A stretch of 64,000 nt of DNA from Tribonema minus (taxonomy: Eukaryota > Sar > Xanthophyceae > Tribonematales > Tribonemataceae): assembly GCA_017506865.1 (NCBI GenBank), contig JAFCMP010000074.1, positions 186,001 to 250,000 on the forward strand, written 5' to 3'. Shown piece by piece: positions 33,801-44,120 of this stretch. The notes under the pieces are model-generated. The model searched no databases. It was not told the origin of the DNA and was given only the letters and a program-made list of their open reading frames with translations. The position numbers were made by a program, and so were the translations under genes. The stretch's first letter is position 1. The number at the start of each line of letters is the position of its first letter.

Positions 33801-35210
33801 CGCTATGGGCCATTGAAGCGATGGCAGTCTTAAGGAGGAATGTGGTAAAGCAGTGCAGCTAGCAGTTGTGAAGCGCACTGGCGACAGGCTGCCTCGTGGT
33901 GCGTGATCAGCGGTGGCAAAGGAGCATGATGTGTTTCCCAGGATCTGTGCCAGAATACAGAGGATGCGCGTGCTGCCTGCCTAGCTGGCGGTGCTGGTGA
34001 GCTGTGTCGCACGTTCATATGTAGCAGCAAGGCTGACAAGCCTCCAACCATCGCTGGCGCAATGCTGGAGGCAGTGTCGATTGTGTCTGTGCACAGTGCT
34101 AAATCTGCTGTGTTTGGGCTCATGCGATCTGCCTCAGCTGCAGCGCCTCGTAACACTAAATCAAGGCCATTTATGCAAGCCTTTCAGTCAGACACATGTA
34201 GGCAAGGTTTCCTTACTAGCACTATGCTCCACGGGGTGCTGTGTTCACCCCCAAAAGGCAGACATCTGTAGCTACAACGACTGTACAGCAGCGTGAACTT
34301 CAACATGAAGTGACGTTTTTGTTGAGAAAACGGCCAGGATGGCTAAGCGCTTTTTATTGTCAAGCTGTCATGGGTGGCAATTAGTGCCCCAGCATCAAAG
34401 GTGACACAAATACACACAACATTTGTGTGCTTGCGTGTGCGCTGCATGCTCAGGCTTCAGACGCACACAGGGTGTCGAAATTGACTGCAACTGGCAGCCC
34501 ATAGAATGAGCCCTATATGCTGTGTTTGGTGTCTACGACCTCATTCTGGAGCGTCAGTGGGACAACGAACACAAAGTGCACCGCCATGGGGTGCACAACC
34601 AGCAATGAGCGGGCATACTGCCATGGAACGTAGCTGTTGAAGCGCACATGTGCACGCGGACGGTGCGGTTTCGAGTTCCGATCGCGTCCGCGTGTAGGTT
34701 GCGCACAAAAGCGTGGAAGCAATGAAGTGGCATGTTTGTTACCCTATTTCAAGGGTGCTGATCACTTTTGCTTATTGAACTTTGCTGCTGCAGTGCCATC
34801 TTTACCCTCAAAACACCGTTTCAAAGTGAACAGCCTAATAAAATGAAACAGAGGAAGTATGTGATAGGCAGTACACGCTTGTGCAGGCTTTCATCATGAA
34901 CAACTGCACTGCTGCCAGCTCTACACCCTGGTCTGCAGCTTTCTCTTTGTCGGTCCCGTTGTGCGTGTGTGCTACCACCTCAGTCTGCAGCACAAATCGT
35001 TCAGGTTAACATGCACAAAGCCTGCTGCTCACTCTGGTGCGCTGATGTGACTTTTGCGTCTCTGTGTTGTGCAGGACTATTCGCCACCCTGAGGGCCCCC
35101 CCTTTCAGGCCACGGTTGCAGAACTCTTCATGTCCACGCCGGAATTTTTTGAGCCCGCCAAAGCGTCGACGTGGACCGAGAACAACCGCGCAGTTGGCTA
35201 TGTGCACTGA
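18843..35210 (+). CDS. FBXO3: F-box + SUKH/KNR4 + ApaG domain protein (FBXO3/SKIP16 type)
   Basis: Substrate receptor of an SCF ubiquitin ligase by homology to FBXO3 and plant SKIP16. Exons: 18843-18913, 19141-19266, 20281-20357, 20776-20846, 21803-21903, 22766-22864, 23597-23672, 24041-24197, 24776-24865, 25465-25537, 26256-26330, 27064-27202, 28352-28414, 33205-33371, 35075-35210; 1521 bp, 506 aa, every phase agrees and all introns are GT-AG. The F-box is at residues 10-55 ([26 protein letters not shown]). The SUKH domain is at about 116-285 ([31 protein letters not shown], then [14 protein letters not shown] and GISLFPR). The ApaG domain runs from about 315 ([14 protein letters not shown]) through [33 protein letters not shown] and GYFTFVPG, ending [10 protein letters not shown]. 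The C-terminal tail after ApaG is longer than usual. Start choice: 18843 is the first ATG giving a plain F-box N-terminus; upstream in-frame ATGs are possible. Intron 13 (4.8 kb) carries the plastid insert and the TIR element. Confidence 0.93.
20873..20957 (+). repeat. Dispersed repeat copy A (about 85 bp)
   Basis: Begins GAAACACGAATCAAAAGATC, continues with GAGCTCTAGG and GGATGGTTAGCCGC, and ends CACCAATAACCGTG. It resembles copies at 25291-25380 and 44121-44178. It lies in an intron of the F-box gene. Family unknown. Confidence 0.75.
21580..21830. repeat. Tandem repeat copying the F-box gene exon 5 acceptor
   Basis: About four units of roughly 60-65 bp carry GCTCGGTGTGAGAGCAGAT followed by CTNACAAGGCTAGC and CCTGTTGCGCTTGTTGCAT. 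The last unit is the genuine acceptor (GTGAGAGCAG) and the first 20 or so bases of exon 5 (from 21803). The intronic units therefore duplicate a splice acceptor plus exon start. Confidence 0.85.
24461..24480. repeat. Poly-C tract (20 C)
   Basis: A homopolymer of 20 C, followed by more C-rich sequence, in an F-box gene intron. Assembly length may be unreliable here. Confidence 0.95.
25291..25380 (+). repeat. Dispersed repeat copy B (about 90 bp)
   Basis: GGAAACGAATCAAAAGATTG, then GAACTCTAGGTGACAAA and a TTTCACCAATAACCGTGGTC end, matching copy A (20873-20957) and, for its first half, copy C (44121-44178). It is intronic in the F-box gene. Confidence 0.75.
28493..28694 (+). repeat. Left 202-bp direct repeat flanking the plastid insert
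   Basis: Nearly identical (only a few differences) and in the same orientation as 32717-32919. It begins CTGCGAGGCTGTTGCTCAAG and ends GTAGGTTGCTCAAAGTT. The two copies bracket plastid-like DNA on both sides exactly, so they behave as a long target duplication. Confidence 0.88.
28695..28841 (+). pseudogene. trnL-UAA: Plastid trnL(UAA) 3' fragment: end of group I intron plus 3' exon
   Basis: 28695-28790 matches the 3' core of the plastid/cyanobacterial trnL group I intron (GAGACTCGACGGGAACTACC, then GGTAAAGAGAGAGTCC). 28791-28841 is the 3' half of tRNA-Leu(UAA): AAAATCCGTTGACTG, a variable arm, the T-arm GGGGGTTCAAGTCCCCC and the acceptor GCCCCCA. The 5' half and most of the intron are absent, so this is a nuclear fossil of plastid DNA, not a working tRNA gene. 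Confidence 0.85.
28842..28904. other. AT-rich plastid-derived spacer, left of the TIR element
   Basis: AT-rich DNA (TTAATATAATTTTAATTTTA) follows the trnL fragment and reaches the element end. Its last bases, ATTAA at 28897-28901, recur at 31932-31936 beyond the other end, a candidate 5-bp target duplication (three extra bases CAG precede the left repeat). Confidence 0.65.
28905..29116. repeat. Left terminal inverted repeat (212 bp)
   Basis: From AGAGAGAGATGAAAGTGGG to GCAACACATCTGCAGC. Its reverse complement is found at 31720-31931 over the full length. Confidence 0.95.
29083..30048 (+). CDS. Protelomerase (telomere resolvase)-like tyrosine recombinase
   Basis: 321-aa frame that opens inside the left inverted repeat, so the true start may be downstream (candidate ATGs exist before residue 130). 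The recombinase resemblance is in the C-terminal 200 residues: [17 protein letters not shown] (about 160-176) fits the helix with the first catalytic Arg of TelK/TelN-type enzymes. FKDAS (about 194) falls where the beta-hairpin Lys motif is expected. [16 protein letters not shown] fits the segment before the second box, [13 protein letters not shown] (about 263-275) the second Arg box, and [10 protein letters not shown] (about 294-303) the LGH-like box. Such enzymes cut and rejoin DNA through a covalent intermediate, and protelomerases make hairpin ends. The tyrosine nucleophile is not assigned. The call rests on motif order, not on a database match. Confidence 0.45.
   Translation: MCGWMPATHLQQKNIGYSCSTGMFSIVTSSRKASCSLVRPPVLCPTHAPPRGESQQLKAASKSKLCTERVEAVKSSNIGVAVVGGHGLVSERSWRQTLMLSSLPILGRCSYACVVPPVSTAFDSTAMDTKLCTQYASRLMSSVVAIFECPRPRPFELVCALALMSGRTLAEVLVTGVFTFAELHSGSATHHCMFKDASTANGTGSVISLLCETKAYLTALAKLRATKQATAAASLSTRAIHSSHCKSANASAKALLGGEHFVFGDLRVAYAAFTFTVYRNAGGHQWQQQELVAWLQHSLPGTRIATSAGFVAEVRQLVRSS
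30389..31078 (+). CDS. Unrecognised protein of the TIR element
   Basis: A 229-aa frame beginning [12 protein letters not shown]. The N-terminal third is Ser/Pro/Gly-rich and looks disordered (a [14 protein letters not shown] stretch, a Gly run, then [10 protein letters not shown], which resembles a nuclear localisation signal). The rest appears folded: [33 protein letters not shown], and a segment rich in small and hydrophobic residues ending near AAGAACI. No family recognised. Same strand as and downstream of the recombinase frame; probably an accessory DNA-binding or structural protein, but that is a guess. Confidence 0.5.
   Translation: MMASPLSPSTRTNSRDGRVPSPDPTPAAKPKNLLSFFTKTSSSSSGGGGGGSASSTSAKRKANSIDAGDGGGSSGGDGSSSFPDPAAVAAKVEAEARLQTTLRDQNTTNALFHTRFDPCAPPPATLNLGRWAEELVPVNDFIGGKFEDSPIAFIRMPRKGAPKPREQSGGKRPVPRTFTSEVARTARAVNITADLFTVPDAVFIKLQGTSFNLPSTPAATNMAAGAACI
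31127..31459 (+). CDS. Short downstream frame of the TIR element
   Basis: 110-aa frame ([48 protein letters not shown]) with normal-looking amino-acid use and predicted helices. No family recognised. It lies between the 229-aa frame and the right inverted repeat on the same strand. Confidence 0.4.
   Translation: MLAKLEMLGEESARPQRVDAHGIVVIKGMKEAMEMASDLKMRLVARGAMCPAMHATDRTRVAVEGTGDTAQGVYEWIQYIIKANGTTSSTSIGSAPRPLCRWPTSLSLAT
31720..31931. repeat. Right terminal inverted repeat (212 bp)
   Basis: Reverse complement of 28905-29116. It is followed by ATTAA, the candidate target duplication. Confidence 0.95.
31932..32337. other. AT-rich plastid-derived segment without identified gene
   Basis: Strongly AT-rich, unlike the rest of the window. 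A short plus frame ([19 protein letters not shown]) and a short minus frame ([17 protein letters not shown], then [15 protein letters not shown]) look like plastid proteins but could not be named. A fragment of plastid genome joined to the groEL piece. Confidence 0.6.
32338..32464 (-). pseudogene. groEL: Plastid groEL (cpn60) fragment
   Basis: Minus-strand translation gives about 42 residues including [32 protein letters not shown] and IISLEEG, the apical/intermediate-domain border of chaperonin GroEL, with AT-rich plastid codon use. It is truncated on both sides and abuts a clpC piece in the opposite orientation. groEL is plastid-encoded in red-derived plastids and not in green algae. A nuclear copy of plastid DNA; not functional. 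Confidence 0.88.
32463..32716 (+). pseudogene. clpC: Plastid clpC fragment with 68-bp internal tandem duplication
   Basis: Plus-strand translation gives [18 protein letters not shown] followed by [20 protein letters not shown] and DP. This is the linker and start of the first AAA module of ClpC, which normally continues VVGR. It is cut off exactly where the right 202-bp direct repeat begins. A 68-bp unit (CAAAACTTAAAACAG through TTAGCAAATTCAGG) is present twice in tandem (32463-32530, 32531-32598). Plastid origin is clear from composition and gene content. Confidence 0.85.
32717..32919 (+). repeat. Right 202-bp direct repeat flanking the plastid insert
   Basis: Second copy of 28493-28694 with a few substitutions and one extra T. 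After it the intron resumes ordinary composition and leads to exon 14 of the F-box gene at 33205. Confidence 0.88.
33529..34858. repeat. Widely spaced inverted repeat in F-box gene intron 14
   Basis: ACTTCCTCCGTTTCACTTTA (33529 on, continuing TTAGGCTGTTCAC) is matched by its reverse complement at 34823-34858 with about two differences. The 1.3 kb between has no recognisable gene. It may be the ends of an old DNA transposon; no target duplication could be identified. Confidence 0.4.
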
Positions 35211-37549
35211 ACAGGCAGGCACACGCGTACAAAAAGACCACGCTGTATGTAGCTGGCGGCGCATGTCAGTTGAATCATGCATGTAAGCCGCTCCAGCAGA
35301 AGTTATTGCAGCACTGAGGTGCACGAGCAGTGGCAGTAGGCAATAACCGTCGAGGGTAAGGCCATCTTTCATGCACAGACCAGAATGCTAGTGCATGCAA
35401 TGTTTCAGCCTGAGGTGTTGACCATAGAACCGGGATGGGATGCGCCACACACATATGAGGTGCAGATACAATCTGAGCGGTCAAGCACTTCACCTGGTCA
35501 GACTGCACAATAGCAGATAGGCAGGCAGGCTTTCAGCCACAGGTCGCACGCAAGTCTCATACGATAATGGCATGAGCGCTCATTGCTGGGTATGGCCACT
35601 GTAACGATGCACGCGTTTCTATAAAATTTGCAGGGTGCTTGTAAACTGCAGGGCCAGGCAGCACAGAGGCAGGTGTGCCGTGCACATGTTTCAAAAAATA
35701 CCAAGCTATGGGTGCTGGCTGCCAGTGGCTGTTGTGCAATATGTACCAGCTAGCTGATGGTAATATACTTGAAGTGCTCAAAGCAACCTCTAGACTATGT
35801 GCTCGACGCACCTCAGCATCCCTGCACTTCTACCACGACGTCACCTCACAATGTTTGGCCAAGTGCCTCGCATGCTACACGCACCGAGGAGTGTTGCACA
35901 AGGCAAAGGCTGATACTCGCAGTGCTGCTGCATGGATAAATGCGCTTGCAGCTTGGGTGCTATGTAGTCAAACTACAAGTATATGTGGGATGTGTAATGC
36001 AGAAGCGTGCTCCCTTGTGTTGCCTGTTGACAGCCACCATGCACAGACACATATTGAACGCCGTCCAAGCGCATTATCACAGCCACCACACATGCACAGG
36101 CAAGCATGGCGGTGCTGTAGAAAACACATGCTTTCATCGACTTTAGCTGTGCTTGAATATGGCGACCTGGGTGGCATCTGCAGTGTTACTTTGTTACGGG
36201 ACATGTCATGCATAATGGCCGCCTGTGAATCGCACTGACACGCCTTCTTATGGGCAGGATCGCCAACTTGCCATGTGCCTGTGGGGCGCCATACTGTCAA
36301 TATTGCAGGCTGTTGCATCAGCCGTCAAGACACAAACACACCATGCAAAGGCAAACGCATCAGGCAGACACCAGAAAAAAAAATCATCTCTCACGCACAC
36401 AGCTGGTCCAGCAAAGAGAGCAGTGCTGGAGCATGGGGGGATTCTGAAGACAGGCCAGAGACCGCATGGCCTATGTGCATCACCGTTGTGTGTCCATGAA
36501 TGCGCTTTGGACGTGCTGAGAATGCAGCCTCATTTTGCGAAGAGGACGCACTGGCGTGTCTGAACTTGCAAAAACAACACGACACATCAAGCAAAACTAC
36601 TGGCAAGCATGTGCTGCTACATACAAAGTGTCAGCACGCAAACAAAAAACACGGCAGGGCGATGCAAATATTTCTAGTGGCACAAGAGAGGAGCGGAAAG
36701 ACACACGAGCATGTCACCTTGTCACGGACAGTCCGCTGTGCGCCCAAATTTGGCATTTACACCTGCAGTGTCAGCAGTGACCTACAACAAAATGGCATGA
36801 CTGAAGTACTCTTGCGAACACAGCGCCCAACAGTGTGACAAGCCGCCAAAGGGTCACACAACTGAAAGCACCATAGTACCTATAGCTATAGGCCAGCCGC
36901 CCTTTGTCCTGCTAGGTGCTTCCGTGCGCTGCAGCGGCTGCAGCGCCACCAGCAGAAGACTGTGTGCCATGCAAAGAGCGGCCGTTGAGCAAACAGCCCT
37001 CGTCACCTAGCCGCACACACTGCCCAGGCTTGTTTGTTTCAACAACATAGCATGAGCCCCAAAATAACAAAAAGCAATCGCGCTTATGCCAATGCTGCAC
37101 GTGGGGGCCGACCTCATCGTGTGCTGATCTGCCGCAATGAAGCACTGCTGCTGCTGCCAGTGCGTTGCCCAGCTCATACAGCTTGTGACGACCTAACGCA
37201 TCACATGGACATGTGGTGCGCACCCGGCAGATCACATGTGTGTACAAGCCACAGCAGCAGCTGTGTGTCATATCGACATATGTCGACATCGCTTCTCGAT
37301 TGTCGCTTTTAAAAAGAGAAAAACATGGCGATCTGGCCACACCGCACGGGCATGCAATGTGCACGCACGGAATCAAAAACCTCTACAAGCCGGCAGGCAG
37401 CGGCTGTAACGTACATCAGCACCGTCGTGGTGATCAAGTCACCGCTGTCGCGCATCCCGCGACAGTTGCCGTGCGCACACGCCAGATGACTAAGGTGTAC
37501 ATGACCATCGGCAGCAGGTATGACCCACATGCAGCCACTAACCAATGCA
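35211..37549. other. Intergenic region between two convergent genes
   Basis: Holds the 3' ends of the F-box gene (plus) and of the helical/beta gene (minus). No convincing gene. Scattered frames of 60-190 residues lack family motifs. At about 37385-37470 a short segment resembles part of the last exon of the minus-strand gene, probably a decayed duplicate. Confidence 0.5.
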
Positions 37550-38028
37550 TTACATGGGCACTGCTTTGGTGATGAAGTCGCCGTTGTCGCGCACCGTGAG
37601 GCGGTACTTCGCCGCAGTACCAGCGGCCGCCACCAACGTTACGGCCTCAGACATCTTGTTGGACGACTGGTTGGAGGTCCCGTTTGAGTGCGTGTTGCTG
37701 TGCTTGAGTTTGTTCTCGAATGCAGCAGCGGCCGAGGGCTGAAGCCTGACACCAGGAACTATGCGAATGTTGGCCTCCATTCCCAACTTGGTGGTGGTGT
37801 TGTGCTCATCGGTGTAGGTCTCGCTGGCGGAACTGTCAGCGTGAGTGGCAAGCACCTGCTCCATTGTCACAATCTTGGTCATGACGCCTGTGCCGTGGGT
37901 GTTGTCCATGACAATCTCCGTGTACACCTCCTCTGGCACCTGCGGACAAGCAACGGCAGGGGTCAGGAGTGTCGTGTTGTTTTGATGATGAGTGTCTTTG
38001 CTTTTGGTGAGTTGTACTCATGAATGTA

Positions 38029-38794
38029 GGCGAGGTGTGCCCATGGCGGTGCAGTGACGTGAGCCCCACCTCCACGCATGCGATCAGCTGCCCCAGCCAG
38101 CACATACGGGGGCACAACGCGACACACACTGCCCAAAAGCGGTGCCTACAGCGCATCTTGAGACAGCACCATGTCTCTATTGTCCGCAATGAGGACGCTA
38201 GCGTCTTCAAGGTACCGGGGTATCGGGCGGACACAGTCATTGACCCAGGGTGTCTGCACTTTAGCAGTGCATACCGTAACAAGGGAATAGTGCTAGACAC
38301 AAGTGTGCGCGCACCCACAGCGAGCTCGTACCTGACAGGCAAAACAAATGCCTCGAACACGGACGGCTATGCTGCTGGGGTGGGGGAGGACGCGAAGGTC
38401 AAGCACCACACCGGCACCTTGACGTCATCTTGGGCTTTTGTGCCATTCGTGCAGGAGTCGTACGGACGGCTGGGCAAGCAGACAAGCCTTTTTGTTAAGG
38501 AATTGGCAATGCACTCAGCACTGTGCTCAGGGGGGGGGAAGGCAGATGTGTTACGCAAGGCCGGGTTAGCTAAGCGTCAGATCCACATTGAGCTGAGCAT
38601 ATCGCTGGCGCGGGAGTTGGCGGAGCGCGTCATGGCATACACACGTGGAGCGCGAATGCTGGGCTGTGTTGCGGCGCCGGTATCCAAACTCCTAGGGCAC
38701 AGCGCAGACTAGGCTGCTGCGTTGACGCAAGCTTTTCGATTGCATAGGCAACCCGGCCTCCCTTGGGCCTTTATAAATACAAGTCCATACGTAC
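38029..38794 (+). mobile_element. 5'-truncated LINE, copy 1 (C-terminal endonuclease region and 3' end)
   Basis: Encodes the end of a non-LTR retrotransposon ORF2 (stop at 38710-38712): a zinc knuckle-like VCPWRCSD with THAISC, RGHNATH, then PGYRADTVI and IVLDTSV, which fit the PD-(D/E)XK restriction-like endonuclease that follows the RT in R2/NeSL-type LINEs. The 3' UTR is about 80 bp and ends near GTCCATACGTAC. The RT domain is missing. It lies in the last intron of the minus-strand gene, antisense to it. Confidence 0.82.
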
Positions 38795-39599
38795 TCATGA
38801 ATTGAGCAATCAGGAGTTGCCGCGCTGCACCTATGCAGCAGTAAATGACATGCAAAGATGCAAAGACAGGAGGGCGTACTGATATTTGAGCACTGAGCTG
38901 CTGATATGCTCAGTTGGGAGTTGAAAACTTTGCTACCTCCTGCAGGGCCTTTGGAGCTTCTTCCACTGCAGGCCCCGCACCTACTAAAAGTACACCTGCT
39001 CTGCCCTCTGCTACAGTAGTGTCGCTTTGAGTGCCGACCATACTTCATGCACCTCAGCAGGAGGGGCAGACACCCTATGCACTGCAACGATGGCAAGCAC
39101 GCATGAGCGCACACCCACAAACTTGCTGGCAACTTCTAGACCCCTGGCAAATCTAGACCCTGGCAAATAAACTCGCAGTGCATAAACGTCTGCATATTTC
39201 CTATGGCCCGGGGGTGACTTGACTTTAAATATAAAGAAGTATTGGACCTGCGTGATGGCATGTACCTAAACGTCGATGCCACACACATACATGTGATCAC
39301 CCCTAAATGCACCAGTACAGGATCCCATTGCTTTCGTGAGTTCAGATTGTTGCATAGCCTGAGCTCCTTGTTAACGCCATCTCTAGGCATGCTAGGAAAT
39401 CAGCGGAAATCGTGCAAACCGGAGATTATGGAGCAGAACACTGGCGGTCTTGACGGCTGCAATTGCAGGCACCATTGGCTGAGATAAAGAAACAGGTGGT
39501 TTAAAAATAATTTTCTGGTGGTGGTTTCCTTTCCTTGTAAAACGACAATCACTGTGTACGGAACTCTCCTAGGTTTACGACTGATCATGCTTCTTGCAC

Positions 39600-39684
39600 A
39601 CGCAAACCTCTGACTGACCTATTAAGATTGAAAGCGGCAAAAATGGCCACTAAGCTCAGCAACAACGAAGCACAATTATCTCAC
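39600..39684. other. Non-coding intron sequence beside exon 39783-39685
   Basis: Intron sequence after the donor at 39684 (GTGAGATA). Nothing else is recognised in this stretch or in most of the intron to 38794. Confidence 0.4.
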
Positions 39685-42600
39685 CTTGACAGCGGGGCAA
39701 GTCCCTTCCAGCAGCTTCCAGCCGGTGGTTTCCCCAATGGCCCTGGACAACTGCAGCTCCTGATCCTTGGCAGCGAGCCAGTCCTGACGTGTCAAAAATG
39801 GCATGCAAGGCAGCACCGCAAATACACACATCAATACAGGGGATCAACTGGGCACACATGGTGTCATGCCGCCATTGCTTGATTGGGTCCGCGCTCGGTC
39901 GGGTCCGCGTGCTGGCCGGCACCCGTGAAGGTGAATGCTAGCATGCATGCTACAAGCATACGTTTGTGTCGTTAATACGGGAATCGTTCAGGCGGCTGGG
40001 GCAGCTGCCAGCATGCCCGGCCGTCTGTGGGGGGGTAGTGATGCAGTCATCAGGCGAAGGGCACGGGAGCCCTCTGAGCAAGTGCACATGGAGCCATGAG
40101 GGCCAGGAGGGACACAGACCTTGGTCGCTCTAGCGAGAGAGGCGGCATACGCTATTTGGGTCATATGGGTGATAGTTGTTGCTGGACTTGCTGACTTCAA
40201 GTTGCAAGATTCGCGCGCAGTATCCTCTGCAGCGACGAGCGCACATCGCATTTCTGAACACTTTCTTGTACTTTTTATCAATTCTCGCCCAGGGCGCGAA
40301 AAAGCCCAGATGAATGGCATCTAACTTGAAGCTTGCTGCACGGAATCTACATGTCGTGTGACAGTCTGAAAGTGTCTCAATTTCTTGTACTTCTGGTTTT
40401 TACTAGTAGATGAGTACAACACACAGAGCTGTCGACACAAACGATTCCTCTGCAGTCGCTTGCCTGGATGTACGATGTGTTGTGCTTTGCGTTCTCCAGC
40501 TTCAGACGCGCCATCTGGCCCTCAATCAGCGGCAGCACCGCCTAGAAGTCGGAGCACAGCTCGAAGAGCTCGTGTGCAGGCCTCTTCATCTTGGCAATGT
40601 GCATCTTCAGCCTGCGACCGCAGGAGTCAGCGCTTGCAGTGTGAGGCGGCTTGACAGAGGTAAAACGCAACTTGTTGCAGGAGAGTAGTACTGCCGTCCC
40701 CATCTCACTAAGCCTGCGCCAGCCCATCTGCAGTGCAAGTATAATGTGACTTCTGCCTGAGTACATACCAGCTCCATTCTTGTACAAACAACAGAGCGAT
40801 CTGGGGTGTAGGTGAAGGAACGTATGACATGCGTGCTCTTGCAGGCCTTTGTACAGGAGTGACTGCCAGCCCGGTACAGCTGCATCAGCAGCAGCACCGC
40901 TCCAGTCAAGCTGTACATCCTGCGCAAAGCGGCGGCCTACCGCATTTGTGGTGTCAATCACCTAAGTTTAACCACATTTCATTCATCAGGCATTTCTGTC
41001 AGCAAAGCAAGTGAAGGGCCTGCCGCATCTGTCGTACCTGCTCATATTGGGGGTCTTCGAGGCTGCGTCCGCCTTCATTGTGCCCTCGTGGAACTCAACA
41101 GCAGACGTGGCGACGCGGCAGAAGTACTGCGTCGCCTTCTGATTGGCATTGGTGAAGTCGTTGATGCACGTCAGGACGGTCCCTGAGATGGTCTCAGCGG
41201 CCAGCTTGGCGTTCTTGAAGTTCTCGTTTGCAGCAATGCGGGTCGTCCGAGCTGCCACCTGCATTGCAGAAAACGCCAAAGCAACCGGGGTATACCTTCT
41301 GAATCGTATATATGTTCGCCTCTTGATGAACCCCCCTATGAATGACATGAAAAGAGGGGCTGTGGAAATAAAAACTTTATTAAAAAGCAGTATGTGCAGC
41401 AGCGATCCAAGTTTTCAGAGGCTACTAACAACAACAGGACCTCAGTCAAGTCTAGCTGCGTGCTGTGGTTGTGTGCAGGACCAGAAATCTTTGGCATACG
41501 CCTCACAAACGCTATGCTGACATGCACTCACATACACAGAAACGCTCATAACCTACTGCAGTCTACGTCATATTCACATCGCCTTCCTGCTGTGTGGCGC
41601 TGTGTTGCAGCTCACTTCCACTAATAGTGCTATGCCATGATGCCATGGCATTGCAACGACACATCATGCTTTTACAAAGCTGCATGTATTGTCTGCGGCC
41701 AGTACGGCATTGCTTACCTAGCAACATCCTGAAATTTTGATATACTTGAAGTACGGTAGAGTACACTGTGCAGCCTATGGTAACGGCTTGGTGTTGCGTG
41801 TGCCTCATAGCGCGAACTTCTGCGGGCAGCTTAGCACCATTGCTCACATCACACTCCATGTGCTGCCAAGTAGCATCTACAAGAACCGGAAGGGGGCGTT
41901 GCCTGGAGCTGCTCACACTCAGTAGGCTACTGCAGCTGTGCATGGCAAGCTCATTCACCCTGTATGTCTCTGAAGGTGTATGCATGCATGCATGCGATGG
42001 CAAAATGCGTGGCTGAAGTGGCAAGGCGGGAGCGTGCACAGCAGTGGTGCCAGACGCCACCACAGCAGGCGCTTGGGCTGATGTTCCTTGCCTCTCTCTT
42101 TTGTTTCACAACTGCCACTCACCTGCTTCTTCTTGAAGTAGCGGTCGACCGACACGCCCATGAGACCACAGGCAACCGCTGTTGCAGCTGCCGGTAGCAG
42201 AACTGCACCGAGAGTAGCCGTTGTGAAGATGCATATAATGCTGCCTGCTACCACTGAACCCCCCAAAACAGTTGCGCCGCTTGTGACGACTGCTGCGCCA
42301 ACGCGCGAACCGGCGGCGAGGTGAGAATCTTTCCTTGCTGCCTTGGCCTCGGCCTGCTGCGCCCTGTGCAGTAGATGAGTAGAGTCACAGTCGCATCAGG
42401 GCCGAGAGTCCATGAAGTATATGCATCAGAAACTGAGCAGTGCCTGAGGACTCGCTGCGGTTAGGAGGCATTGCACAATGAAATTCACGAGTAGCGCTAT
42501 GTCAGAACGTACACCATCGATATGGCAGATGTGTCATAAGCCTCTCAAGTCAGAACCAAGATATATCGCCAATCAAGGTGAATAGCACATTACAGCAGTC

Positions 42601-44120
42601 TCGCAATGATCTGTCGGCAGAGAACCTGCACTTTCAAATAATCTGCCGGTTTTCTGGGGAGGGGGCTTACTGCATAAATCGAGCCACAGATACCTGCCGG
42701 TTTCTGGATTACCTCACCGGGTTTTCTGGTGGTGGGGCCGTGTATGGTCCAGATAGTGGGCAAACGCCCTCCCAGGTGCCACACGTTGGTGCGCCAAGAA
42801 TATGTGCGACTTCAGTTGTAAGATAGAAGTAGTAAGTAAGCATTGCTGACAATCTGCGCCACGTTTCTCAGTTTGCAAGAGAACGCACACAGGTTCAGCT
42901 GCTATGGTTGATAGCCCTCCTTTCCTGTTTCAACGTCTCCTTCCTTGCAGCACCAGCGTGCGTGTGGGCAGTTGCCTTTGCTTGTCAGGTGCAGAGCCAG
43001 CAATGGTATTATGTGCCCTTCGTCTTCATAAAGTTGCCGTGCCAGCATACATGAAGAACGCAACTAAACTCAGCTGAGATCCAGGGCTGGCTACATGTAG
43101 TACAATTGATGTACAAGTGTACTTGCTTGGCCTCCAGCTCGAGCTTTTGCAACGACACGGCTGCGTCTTGCGCCAGGCTGTTGATGTCGTCATAGAGCGT
43201 CAGGTGCAGCGACTTTACGAGCTCCGCCTGTTCGCAGTACTCCTTGGCTGCCTCCACAATGTACTCTACGTTCTCCTGTAACGCAGGCAGAAAAAGGCTC
43301 TGTGTTAGGTGACCCGTTGCTTGCTGTCAACAATTGTGTCATTGATGGATTGTAGTTGATGGCCTCCTGGGAGGTACAGCAATACTAAGCGGGGAACTTC
43401 CACAAGCTTACTAGTGCAGCACTTTGCCACTGGCACTTGCTTCTGATACAATCGTGATGCCTGGGATAGTATACAAAGCTCAAATTATCCTAAAAAAAGC
43501 AATCAAGTACATAATACTAAATTGCATTGTTCAATTTGGGCTGTAACAGTTTCGTACAAGAACCTCCTAGACTACACCCCCCCATACATGCTGACTGTGC
43601 CAGGCTTCATGCAAGCGGTGGCTCGCCAACACACTTTCTGGCAAAGTCTTGGGTTACAGCAACTGCTTATGGAGTACTGAGGAGTTGTGAGGATGCTGAT
43701 CGGGTTGTGCCGCAGAGCGTGCGTACCCAGAGGGCTAAGCGAGCCCAAAGGACACGCAATTGGTGCCCACAACACTACCTTGGTGGTGCCATCACTTCCC
43801 TGCAAATCACGGATTGAGACATGGAGGGGTCTAGCTGATGGCACAGGCTGCGTCCACTAGTAGTACTAACCTGAAGACGGGGGTCTTGTTCGGGAGGGGG
43901 GGGGACGTACACAGCATTGTGTAATATGACATTCATTTACTTGAGTAAATCAATTTGTTGATCTACTCCAGGACCTGTTCCTCAGGCTGTCAATCAGGAC
44001 CCCCGCGGCTCCACTGTTAGTGGCTCAGAGACCGGGGGTGGGTTGGATAAAAAGCGCATAACATGGGGGGTCTGACACAACCATTATCAAAATGGTAGGG
44101 GTTTTATGATCCACAAGTTT

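Noticed and set aside
35675-36238. 187-aa plus-strand frame in the intergenic region
   Set aside because: Cys/His-scattered composition without domain pattern; most likely chance.
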